DNA from: an uncultured Eubacteriales bacterium | GTDB lineage: Bacteria > Bacillota > Clostridia > Peptostreptococcales > Anaerovoracaceae | Reading direction: 5' to 3' | Length of the DNA: 64,000 bases | Assembly: GCA_902763505.1 (NCBI GenBank) | Contig: CACWSO010000009.1 | Coordinates: forward strand, 31,109-95,108 | Shown: piece after piece, positions 18,597 to 24,792 of the stretch | How the letters are laid out: each line of letters starts with the position of its first letter | How positions within the stretch are numbered: position 1 is the first letter of the stretch | Position numbers and translations under genes: made by a program | Notes under the pieces: generated by a model | What the model was told of the DNA's origin: nothing | The model's input: only the letters and a program-made list of their open reading frames with translations | Database searches by the model: none

Positions 18597-18629
18597 TATT
18601 TCACATTATCTTATATGTTTAGCGTTCCG

Positions 18630-20330
18630 TCACACAATACTCTGCACTTTTCCTTTGATGTAGACGCGTTCTGGAACTACTTCGTGCAGGCGGTACGGAT
18701 CCACTTCGAAGAGATTCTCGGCCAGAACGAGGAAGTCCGCGTCCTTTCCGACCTCGATGGAGCCGAGCCTGTCATCGATGCCGAGTTGTTTAGCGCCGTT
18801 AATCGTATATCCCTTGATGAGTTGCGAAAGGGTAAGGCGCTCATCAACCGGCGGGTAGATTGGAGCCGTGCGGCCATCGGGTGCGCCATCTTCCAGCGGT
18901 TCCCCGAAGTCAGGGTCCTGCCGGGTCATTCCGACTTCCATACCCCAGAATGGGCTCCAGCGATTCAGATTGTGCAGTTCCACTTCATCGGAGCTGAAGG
19001 AAACGACTGCGCCGGTGTCAAAGACGGTTCTGCTTTGCAATGTGCAAAGGCCACGTTCCTGACCGAGCAGTCTTTGCATATTCTCTGGTTCAGATCCGCA
19101 GTTGCCGCCGTTCCAGCTTGGGGTGAAGTTGGCGACGATGCCGAGTTCTTTGAATCGGTTGATGTCTTCCAGACAAATGACTTCGTCGTGAGCGCAGGTG
19201 ACTGTAATGCGGAACGGCTCACCATTCTCCTCTTCCCCTTCTGCCTGCAGGCGTTCTACGCAGTTCATGACTTTGCGCATGGCTGCTTCGCCGACAGTGT
19301 GCAGGTGGAAGTCGATACCTTCGTGGTTCAGCGCGCGCATGAATTCCAGCAGTTCCGGTTCGGAAATCAGGGTGCCGCCGCACGTTCCAGTATCGGCGTA
19401 CGGTTCGATCATGCATGCCGTATGAATACGCTGTGTTCCGTCGAACATCATCTTCATGGTCTCAAAACGGATGTTATCGGTTTCATACTTTGCCTTATAC
19501 TTCTTGAATTTTTCTATTGCGGAAGGCACCATGTCCGGATGCCAAAGCATGTGGCACATGAACATGCGGACCGGGATTTTTCCCTCCTGATCCATCGCCT
19601 TGAAGGTCCGGAAGATCAGATCTTCTTCTGTCATGTTTCCCGCATCGAAAATCGTCGTCACGCCGCGGGAAATCAAATAACTCAAAAGCTTCGTGATGCC
19701 AAAGCGCAATTCTTTTTCTGATGGCGTCTGTGATGCCAGAATCGGCACCATGGTCATCTCGGTAATGAATCCAGTCAGGCGACCGTTCTCATCCCGATCA
19801 TAGCGGCTCAGTCCCGGCGCAATATCCGGCGTGTCTTCGCGAATCTTAAAATACCGGAGCGCCGCAGAGTTTAAGATGGCGCTGTGACATTCACTTTCCA
19901 TCAGAACTACAGGCCGGAAGCGCACAATCTTATCGAGATCATCTCTCGTCAATGGGTCATCGGCAAGGGCCTCAATCTGTCCGTAGAACATTGCATAGAA
20001 CACACGGAACGGATGCTTTTTCACCAGATCTTTGAGTTTTTCGAGAATCTCGGCTTTTGATTTGCAATCGTACATCGGAAACTCATCATCATCGTCGTCG
20101 CCGCCCATGAACGCACTCATGGCGATGTGGGTGTGCGAGTCAATGATTCCAGGCATGATGAACTTGCCATCCAGGTCAAGCTCTTCCATTGTCTTTGCAT
20201 GATCGGCAGCCCACTGTCTCACTTCTTCGTTGCTGCCGACGCAGACGAACTTCCCATCTTCTACTGCAAAAGCTTCCGCCTTCGGCATCGCATCATTCTG
20301 TGTATAGACTTTTGCGTTTGTTACAATCAT
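18630..20330 (-). CDS. YtcJ-type metal-dependent amidohydrolase
   Basis: A 566-aa amidohydrolase_3 (COG1574) protein. The start MIVTNAKVYTQNDAMP is the N-terminal beta-sandwich. Metal ligands are IDSHTHIAMS (about residue 61), HLHTVGE (about 318), CAHDE (about 349) and FSSDEVE (about 428), and TINGAKQLGIDDRLGSIEVG is the family C-terminal signature. It is more distant from the five paralogs of the 29-55 kb island than those are from each other. It starts directly after the racemase stop, so the two are coupled. Relatives hydrolyse N-acyl or formamide bonds. An amino-acid derivative would fit the racemase partner. Confidence 0.85.
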   Translation of the reverse strand: MIVTNAKVYTQNDAMPKAEAFAVEDGKFVCVGSNEEVRQWAADHAKTMEELDLDGKFIMPGIIDSHTHIAMSAFMGGDDDDDEFPMYDCKSKAEILEKLKDLVKKHPFRVFYAMFYGQIEALADDPLTRDDLDKIVRFRPVVLMESECHSAILNSAALRYFKIREDTPDIAPGLSRYDRDENGRLTGFITEMTMVPILASQTPSEKELRFGITKLLSYLISRGVTTIFDAGNMTEEDLIFRTFKAMDQEGKIPVRMFMCHMLWHPDMVPSAIEKFKKYKAKYETDNIRFETMKMMFDGTQRIHTACMIEPYADTGTCGGTLISEPELLEFMRALNHEGIDFHLHTVGEAAMRKVMNCVERLQAEGEEENGEPFRITVTCAHDEVICLEDINRFKELGIVANFTPSWNGGNCGSEPENMQRLLGQERGLCTLQSRTVFDTGAVVSFSSDEVELHNLNRWSPFWGMEVGMTRQDPDFGEPLEDGAPDGRTAPIYPPVDERLTLSQLIKGYTINGAKQLGIDDRLGSIEVGKDADFLVLAENLFEVDPYRLHEVVPERVYIKGKVQSIV

Positions 20331-21422
20331 TTATTTGTACCTCACTCTCACGTGCCTCGTCGAAAAGCAATAAAGCAAAGGCATGTAATACAAGCTGAAA
20401 CTGATGGTGTCTCCCGGCTCCCATTGGCGTCCGCTGTCGGTCACATCCAGGATCGTATGGTCGCTGCTGCCGGCCAGCACTTCAACGCCCGGGTCATTAG
20501 GAACGAGTTGTTTGCAGTCACCGATGTCCTGACTGCCAATGGCTGCAATGGCACGGGTTCTGACGCCGCGGTCTTCAAATTCTATCGTCTGGCCGGACCA
20601 GTTTTTGCGCGCGCCGCCCGGTGGTGATGGTTTCTCACCGACCTCCACAATTTCAGCTGTCAGCGTAAAAGCATCTTCGCGCATTCCGTCAATCAGGACA
20701 CCGCGGTTTTTGCGTATGCCCATAGAGTTCGCGATGGCGCCGCCGATACGGAGGTGATTGATCTTTTCCGGAATCGGAGCATCCGAGGCGACCAAAGTCA
20801 ATGAAATGGAACTGCCGCCAGACACAATTTCCAACTTGCGGCCAATCGCAGCTTCAATCTGCTCAGCGCTTTCCGCCAAGTCGCTCAGATTATCCCAGTC
20901 CGGGAGCACGCCAGATACGCAGGCGAAGGACGAGCCAACGCCCATTAAGTGCAAATGCTCCATCTCCTGTTCGACCATCATGGCGAGCGACACGAACGCC
21001 TCTCTTCCATATACTCCTTCGCGCCGGTCGCCGACGTCCTGCATCAGAACAACACTGTGCACGACACCTTGCGCACCAGCCGCCGTATCTAAAGCGCGCA
21101 ACACGTGCTCCTCAGAATTCAAACTGATGTCGCACCACTGCACAACCTCTTCGACTTCACTCATCATCGGGATACGAATGAGCATGGTCGTGATATCCGG
21201 ATACGCTGTTTTGATTTCCTTTAGATGAATCGTCCTGGAGGACGCAATCTGCTTGCAACCTCCATCCGCGTATGCCTTTGCAATTTTCAAATCACCGTCG
21301 GAAAACTTGATGACGCCTGCCACATCCAGTCCGCGGCCAGCGCACAACTTACACATAGTGCGCGCGTTTTCCTCGACCGCCGCAAGATCGACATCAAGAA
21401 TCGGGTATTTCATCTCTGACAT
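20331..21422 (-). CDS. Alanine/ornithine racemase family PLP enzyme
   Basis: A 363-aa fold-III PLP protein. The N-terminus YPILDVDLAAVEENARTM and the lysine in AGVIKFSDGD (Lys39) match the alanine racemase N-domain. GGSSISL around residue 203 is the phosphate-binding loop, and HLRIGGAI follows. It resembles the ornithine/alanine racemases of amino-acid-fermenting clostridia more than the classical two-domain cell-wall enzyme. The start at 21422 follows AAGGAG. It is the first gene of a two-gene unit with the YtcJ amidohydrolase, so it may racemise the amino acid that enzyme frees. That is inference. Confidence 0.8.
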   Translation of the reverse strand: MSEMKYPILDVDLAAVEENARTMCKLCAGRGLDVAGVIKFSDGDLKIAKAYADGGCKQIASSRTIHLKEIKTAYPDITTMLIRIPMMSEVEEVVQWCDISLNSEEHVLRALDTAAGAQGVVHSVVLMQDVGDRREGVYGREAFVSLAMMVEQEMEHLHLMGVGSSFACVSGVLPDWDNLSDLAESAEQIEAAIGRKLEIVSGGSSISLTLVASDAPIPEKINHLRIGGAIANSMGIRKNRGVLIDGMREDAFTLTAEIVEVGEKPSPPGGARKNWSGQTIEFEDRGVRTRAIAAIGSQDIGDCKQLVPNDPGVEVLAGSSDHTILDVTDSGRQWEPGDTISFSLYYMPLLYCFSTRHVRVRYK

Positions 21423-21457
21423 AGGAATCTCCTTATTTCTCTACTGATACTATAATA

Positions 21458-21525
21458 TAACAAAAGTTCCAGAGCCGCCACTCTGGAACTTTGTGATTCA
21501 TATGAAACTAATAACTTTCTTGCCT
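21458..21525 (-). ncRNA. Putative antitoxin RNA 1 (divergent type I system)
   Basis: A short RNA from a consensus promoter (21532-21559), ending in a perfect 12-bp hairpin (21463-21474 / 21481-21492) with loop UGGCGG and a UUUUG tail. Its middle (21493-21521 on the plus strand, GTGATTCATATGAA then CTAATAACTTTCTT) repeats the ribosome site and start region of the toxin gene at 21644-21675 with one 3-base bulge. The two A-to-G differences still allow U-G pairs. The loop is also the exact complement of the toxin terminator loop CCGCCA. It should block toxin translation. Confidence 0.7.
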
Positions 21526-21531
21526 GAAACA

Positions 21532-21559
21532 ATTATAGCATTCTAAAAAATGATGTCAA
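21532..21559 (-). promoter_or_regulatory. Promoter of antitoxin RNA 1
   Basis: TTGACA (21554-21559), 16-bp spacer, TATAAT (21532-21537), both perfect. It faces away from the toxin promoter, which starts 18 bases to the right. Confidence 0.85.
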
Positions 21560-21576
21560 TAATATCGCAATCATAA

Positions 21577-21605
21577 TTTACATTTTTTTCTAATAATGTT
21601 AATAT
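21577..21605 (+). promoter_or_regulatory. Promoter of toxin gene 1
   Basis: TTTACA (21577-21582), 17-bp spacer, TAATAT (21600-21605). It is weaker than the antitoxin promoter. The start point at about 21612 would begin the message with GTTGCTAC, the 8-mer that pairs with the 3' end of the transcript. Confidence 0.75.
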
Positions 21606-21652
21606 GTTCTTGTTGCTACCTCCAGACTGGCAACAGGAAGGAGGTGATTCGT

Positions 21653-21742
21653 ATGAAGTTGCTAATAGCTTTCTTTATTTCGCTCACAGCAGGGATAGCC
21701 GCCAACTGTCTCTGCAAGTGGCTGGGACGAAATAACAAGTAG
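21653..21742 (+). CDS. Putative type I toxin peptide (29 aa)
   Basis: A 29-aa peptide: a hydrophobic helix from MKLLIAFFISLTAGIAAN to the charged end CLCKWLGRNNK, as in small membrane toxins of the Fst/TxpA kind. The ribosome site is the full AAGGAGGTGAT (21638-21648). It can be masked by ACCTCC (21618-21623) in the leader. The message 5' end GTTGCTAC (21612-21619) is the exact complement of GTAGCAAC (21739-21746) over the stop codon, and also of a local GCAAC, so the message can refold. A divergent complementary RNA lies next to it. Toxicity is inferred from architecture. Confidence 0.72.
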   Translation: MKLLIAFFISLTAGIAANCLCKWLGRNNK

Positions 21743-21760
21743 CAACACCAGCACGTATTA

Positions 21761-21799
21761 AGTTCTGCACCCGCCAGTGCAGAACTATAAACTTTTATT
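21761..21799 (+). terminator. Terminator of toxin gene 1 with CCGCCA loop
   Basis: A perfect 10-bp stem (21761-21770 / 21777-21786) with loop CCGCCA (21771-21776), then ATAAACTTTTATTT. The loop can kiss the UGGCGG loop of antitoxin RNA 1. In the other direction it may also end the macrodomain gene's transcript. Confidence 0.75.
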
Positions 21800-22313
21800 T
21801 CTCAATCTCCCGCGCATAATACGACCGGGTTCCTTCGTCCAACAGATACCACGCGACGTACTCCAACTCTCCCGGATGCTCTGCTACAAATTCCCGCACG
21901 GCTCCGACGGCAATTACCGCTGCCAAATCCAGTGGGAAGTGGTACACGCCCGTTGAGACAGATGGGAACGCGATTCGCCTCACGCCGTTTTCCACAGCGA
22001 CTTCTAACGATCTGCGGTAGCAGGATTCCAGCTTTTCCGGTTCACCTTTCTTGCCACCGCGCCAAATCGGGCCGACTGTGTGGATGACATATTTGCAAGG
22101 AAGATTGTACGCGCCGGTGATCTTTGCATCGCCTGTGTTGCAGCCATGCAGGGTCTTGCATTCTTCCAGAAGTTCCCTGCCTGCCGCGCGATGGATGGCT
22201 CCGTCAACGCCGCCGCCTCCAAGCAAAGACGTGTTCGCTGCATTTACGATGGCGTCTACATCCGAAACCTTCGTGATGTCTCCGATGCACGCTTCGATGA
22301 TTGTATTTCCCAT
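21795..22313 (-). CDS. Macrodomain protein (O-acetyl-ADP-ribose deacetylase type)
   Basis: A 172-aa single macrodomain. [35 protein letters not shown] (residues about 11-45) carries the ADP-ribose pocket with the catalytic Asn-Ala-Ala-Asn and Gly-rich loop, and [15 protein letters not shown] (about 118) is the second binding loop. It matches YmdB-like enzymes that hydrolyse O-acetyl-ADP-ribose or remove ADP-ribose from proteins. The ATG at 22313 has GAGGG about 9 bases upstream. It is divergent from the small membrane gene at 22405. Confidence 0.93.
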   Translation of the reverse strand: MGNTIIEACIGDITKVSDVDAIVNAANTSLLGGGGVDGAIHRAAGRELLEECKTLHGCNTGDAKITGAYNLPCKYVIHTVGPIWRGGKKGEPEKLESCYRRSLEVAVENGVRRIAFPSVSTGVYHFPLDLAAVIAVGAVREFVAEHPGELEYVAWYLLDEGTRSYYAREIEK

Positions 22314-22404
22314 ATGCTTACCCTCGCTTTCATATATGCTGGTTTTTCCGCTCGTTTTTTACTACAATATACTCAAGAACTGTAACGTTAACAGGAGTAT
22401 CCCA

Positions 22405-22617
22405 ATGGAAAAACTTGTCGTACTGATAATAATACTTGTGGCTGTGCTGTCAACGCCTCTGACGCTCAAGAAACTGATCGACCAGACCAACCGCCGCAAA
22501 GCAGAATTGCTTGGCGACAGCAGTTCGCAGTTGGATGACGGCGACTCGCAAACAGACAGCAACGCGCCATCAAGCAAAACCTACAAAACCTACGACGACG
22601 ATGATGACTGGTCATAG
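22405..22617 (+). CDS. Small single-pass membrane protein with acidic tail
   Basis: A 70-aa protein with one N-terminal membrane helix (MEKLVVLIIILVAVLSTPLT), a basic hinge (KKLIDQTNRRK) and a Ser/Asp-rich tail ending DDDDDWS. I do not recognise the family. AGGAG sits 8 bases before the ATG, which supports a real gene over the longer readings starting at 22051. It overlaps the cupin gene 3' end by 6 bases on the opposite strand. Confidence 0.7.
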   Translation: MEKLVVLIIILVAVLSTPLTLKKLIDQTNRRKAELLGDSSSQLDDGDSQTDSNAPSSKTYKTYDDDDDWS

Positions 22618-22953
22618 GTAATCTTCTCGTACCGGCGAAAAGGCCACAACTAGTGTCCCCTCTTCCAGGCACTTGACGCAGTGTGGTTCGTCCGGTCCCA
22701 TGTACGCCGTATCGCCCTCATGCAGCACAAAGGTCTCGCCTCCGGCGGTGAATTCAAACACGCCGCTTTTGACGTACGGAATCTGCACCGGCGTATGGGT
22801 GTGCATCTTGGACTGCGCGCCCTCTCCAAACACCAGCTCCTCGACCATCAGACTGTCGTCGTATGACAGAATGCGCTTTGTGATTCCATTGTTCATGATT
22901 TCCGGCTCCGCATCCGCGTAGCGCGTGAAATGTTTCGTATCACTCATCCCCAT
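22612..22953 (-). CDS. Cupin-domain protein
   Basis: A 113-aa small beta-barrel. GEGAQSKMHTHTPVQIPYVKSG (about residues 43-64) is cupin motif 1 with its metal-binding histidines, and GDTAYMGPDEPHCVKC (about 79-94) is motif 2. It probably binds a metal and a small ligand. The start ATG overlaps the stop of the upstream small gene (TGATG). A start two codons later at 22947 is also possible. Third gene of the nitroreductase operon. Confidence 0.85.
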   Translation of the reverse strand: MGMSDTKHFTRYADAEPEIMNNGITKRILSYDDSLMVEELVFGEGAQSKMHTHTPVQIPYVKSGVFEFTAGGETFVLHEGDTAYMGPDEPHCVKCLEEGTLVVAFSPVREDYL

Positions 22954-23246
22954 CACCATCCCGTCTTTTCTGCAAAAACTGCAACGGCGTTTTCCCAATT
23001 ATTGTGGTCGATCATCAGCTCGTCAATGAACTCCGCTGGCTCTGCGCACTCAGAATCACACCCGCTGATTCGCAAAACCAAATCGTAATTCTTTTCTTCT
23101 TCCTTTTTATATGAATACTCAAATTCGCAACTTTCTGCAAAAGCATCCGCCAAGGTCTGAAGCACCTTCCGACGGTCAAACTTGCAAAAGCATCCTGCGC
23201 ACATGCGGACTGCAACTTTATGTTTCGTCTTCTTTTTTCTTGCCAT
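22953..23246 (-). CDS. Small cysteine-rich protein of unknown function
   Basis: A 97-aa protein with a lysine-rich start (MARKKKTKHKVAVRM), then CAGCFC near residue 16, and two further cysteines in SGCDSEC near 61. The spacing suggests metal or Fe-S binding. I do not recognise the family. It begins directly after the nitroreductase stop and overlaps the cupin start, so the three genes form a tightly coupled operon. Confidence 0.7.
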   Translation of the reverse strand: MARKKKTKHKVAVRMCAGCFCKFDRRKVLQTLADAFAESCEFEYSYKKEEEKNYDLVLRISGCDSECAEPAEFIDELMIDHNNWENAVAVFAEKTGW

Positions 23247-23762
23247 CTATCTATGCACTTTCTCCCACTTCAGTTCGTCCAGCGAATACGGTGCTTTCTC
23301 TTCTGCCGGCATACCCAATGCCATGATGCCGACCATTCTCCAAGGCAGTTCCACGCCCAGGGTGTCGCGTACGTTCTGCTCGGCATCCCCGTCAGTTTCG
23401 TCTTTTCTCATGCGCATCTGCACCCAGCAGCTGCCGATGCCCTGCTCGGCCGCCATCAAATCCATGTACGCCAATGCGATGGAGCTGTCCTCAATCCAGG
23501 CATCTGACAAGTCGCTGTCTGCAAAGACAGCAATGGCTGTATTGCAACCCGCCAGCAACGCCGCACCGTGTTTTTTCGCCTTGGATAGATTCTCCAAAAC
23601 CGCACGGTCTTTAATCACATAAAACTCCCATGGGCGTTTGCCCATGCTGGTCGGCGCGAGCAACGCTGCCTGCAGGATCTTGTTCAGCTTTTCTTCTGGG
23701 ATTTCTTCTTCTGTGTACTTGCGAATGCTTCTGCGCTTCGCCATTAATTCTAAAAGTTCCAT
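23247..23762 (-). CDS. Nitroreductase family protein
   Basis: A 171-aa FMN-dependent oxidoreductase. The start MELLELMAKRRSIRKYTEEEIP is the family FMN-binding N-terminus, APTSMGKRPWEFYVI (about residue 38) is the core motif, and the C-terminal GIMALGMPAEEK loop is present. It reduces nitro groups, quinones or similar acceptors with NAD(P)H. The ATG at 23762 has AAGGAAGG upstream. Its leader carries antitoxin-like RNA 2, so the promoter at 23905 may also feed this operon by read-through. Confidence 0.9.
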   Translation of the reverse strand: MELLELMAKRRSIRKYTEEEIPEEKLNKILQAALLAPTSMGKRPWEFYVIKDRAVLENLSKAKKHGAALLAGCNTAIAVFADSDLSDAWIEDSSIALAYMDLMAAEQGIGSCWVQMRMRKDETDGDAEQNVRDTLGVELPWRMVGIMALGMPAEEKAPYSLDELKWEKVHR

Positions 23763-23827
23763 ATTTATAACCTTCCTTATTGATTCAAACATCACTTTGT
23801 TTAATGATACCATATAAACAACGCAAA

Positions 23828-23898
23828 AAAAAGAAAAGTCCTGGAGTCGCGTCTCCAGGAACAGTTCTGTAAGCCATGTATTATCATAACTTTTGCCT
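23828..23898 (-). ncRNA. Putative antitoxin RNA 2
   Basis: Same plan as RNA 1: promoter, AGGCAAAAG box, a segment complementary to the toxin start region (plus strand CCATGTATTATCATAACTTT at 23874-23893 against CCATGTACATTATCATAACT at 24016-24035), and a terminator hairpin (TCCTGGAG 23839-23846 / CTCCAGGA 23853-23860) with minus-strand loop ACGCGA and T-rich tail. The loop complements the toxin-2 terminator loop UCGCGU. Confidence 0.68.
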
Positions 23899-23904
23899 AA
23901 AAGA

Positions 23905-23932
23905 ATTATATCAACTACAAAACTTATGTCAA
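23905..23932 (-). promoter_or_regulatory. Promoter of antitoxin RNA 2
   Basis: TTGACA (23927-23932), 16-bp spacer, TATAAT (23905-23910). It has the same perfect boxes and spacing as RNA 1. Confidence 0.85.
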
Positions 23933-23939
23933 TAGTGTG

Positions 23940-23968
23940 TTTACATTTATTACCAGTAATGATAATAT
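23940..23968 (+). promoter_or_regulatory. Promoter of toxin gene 2
   Basis: TTTACA (23940-23945), 17-bp spacer, TAATAT (23963-23968), identical boxes to toxin 1. The expected start at 23975 gives a 5' end GTTGCTATT that is the exact complement of AATAGCAAC at 24102-24110. Confidence 0.72.
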
Positions 23969-24017
23969 GTGTATGTTGCTATTCTCCTATACTGTAGCGG
24001 CAGAAAGGAGGTAGACC

Positions 24018-24106
24018 ATGTACATTATCATAACTTTTTTGTATCTACTGCAGCAAGTGTAGTTGCCTATTACATTTGCAAATGGCTAGGTAGATATATT
24101 AAATAG
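24018..24106 (+). pseudogene. Toxin gene 2, frameshifted in a T tract
   Basis: Read from the ATG the frame stops after 14 codons (TAG 24060-24062). Adding one T to the T6 run at 24035-24040 restores a 29-aa peptide, MYIIITFFVSTAASVVAY then YICKWLGRYIK, which aligns end to end with toxin 1 and shares CKWLGR and the final Lys. The ribosome site AAGGAGGT (24005-24012), the masking CTCCT in the leader and the 5'-3' complementarity are intact. It is either inactivated by a 1-base deletion, phase-variable at the T run, or a sequencing error. Confidence 0.7.
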
Positions 24107-24119
24107 CAACTAGCCTAAA

Positions 24120-24153
24120 ATCTCCGAGGTCGCGTTCTCGGAGATCAACCTTG
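24120..24153 (+). terminator. Terminator of toxin gene 2 with UCGCGU loop
   Basis: The stem is ATCTCCGAG (24120-24128) / CTCGGAGAT (24137-24145) with loop core TCGCGT, followed by CAACCTTGTTT. The loop complements antitoxin RNA 2. Confidence 0.65.
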
Positions 24154-24154
24154 T

Positions 24155-24364
24155 TTAGTCCTTCGCAAGTACTAGCCTTGCAAAATCTTCAAACTTGTAT
24201 CCTTCTCCTGCATAGTCCGGATCTGCCTTCTTGAACAGACAGGTCGGGACCTCATTCTCTTTTATGTTCTTAGCAATGCAAGGGGTGCAACCCTTGTCGT
24301 GATTCGTCGGGTGGAACGGACAAGACAGATCTGTGCAGGTGCAGAATGTAACCTTATTACTCAT
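24155..24364 (-). CDS. Small cysteine-rich protein (DUF6485-like)
   Basis: A 69-aa protein with CTCTDLSCPFHP at residues 8-19 and GCTPCIAKNIKENEVPTCLF at about 30-49, six cysteines in pairs, probably binding zinc or an Fe-S cluster. It resembles the small DUF6485 proteins common in anaerobic Firmicutes. The ATG at 24364 follows GAGGAAGG. Its role is unknown. Confidence 0.8.
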   Translation of the reverse strand: MSNKVTFCTCTDLSCPFHPTNHDKGCTPCIAKNIKENEVPTCLFKKADPDYAGEGYKFEDFARLVLAKD

Positions 24365-24404
24365 AACAGTTTTCCTTCCTCATTTCCATATGAGCTAACA
24401 CTCC

Positions 24405-24722
24405 CTACAACTGATCATACTTCGCCGCGGATCCTCTTGCCTTTTCGACCGGGTATTTGGCTTCGTTCTTATCCATCTTGGCGTTGACGATTTCGTCTAC
24501 GTCCAGACCCAGCTCGTCGAGCATATTCTGACAGTAGACGATGACGTCGGCCAGCTCTTCCTTCACGTGTTCTCTATCGAACTCTGCATCGTTCCACTGA
24601 AAGCACTCCAGAAGCTCCCCGGCCTCGATGCTGATGGACTTGGCCAGGTTCGACGGGGTGTGGAACTGTTCCCAGTCCCGGTCCTCTGTGAACTTGCGGA
24701 TGCGATCAATCGTTTCCTGTTT
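24405..24722 (-). CDS. MazG-like nucleotide pyrophosphohydrolase
   Basis: A 105-aa all-helical NTP pyrophosphatase. The EAGELLECF (about residue 33) and EELADVIVYCQNMLDELGLD (about 55) motifs give the ExxE and ExxD metal ligands. It is closest to the dCTPase/RS21-C6 subtype that cleans up modified dCTP. The start at 24722 follows AAGGGCG. It lies downstream of the APC permease but is unlikely to share its function. Confidence 0.9.
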   Translation of the reverse strand, partial: KQETIDRIRKFTEDRDWEQFHTPSNLAKSISIEAGELLECFQWNDAEFDREHVKEELADVIVYCQNMLDELGLDVDEIVNAKMDKNEAKYPVEKARGSAAKYDQL

Positions 24723-24792
24723 CATAACGCCCTTATAATCCTCCCGTTGCTTCTTGCATCTTGCTGTGCTTCTGCACACTGCTGCTTCTGCA

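Noticed and set aside
18615-19721. 368-codon open frame on the plus strand
   Set aside because: Antisense to the YtcJ amidohydrolase, which has all catalytic motifs; the plus-strand frame shows none.
21458-21525. Riboswitch or attenuator leader for the racemase gene
   Set aside because: The hairpin plus T-run in a 5' leader first looked like this, and the same element precedes two other genes. The exact complementarity to the neighbouring divergent peptide gene, at the start region and at the loop, is better explained by an antitoxin RNA. Read-through into the gene remains possible.
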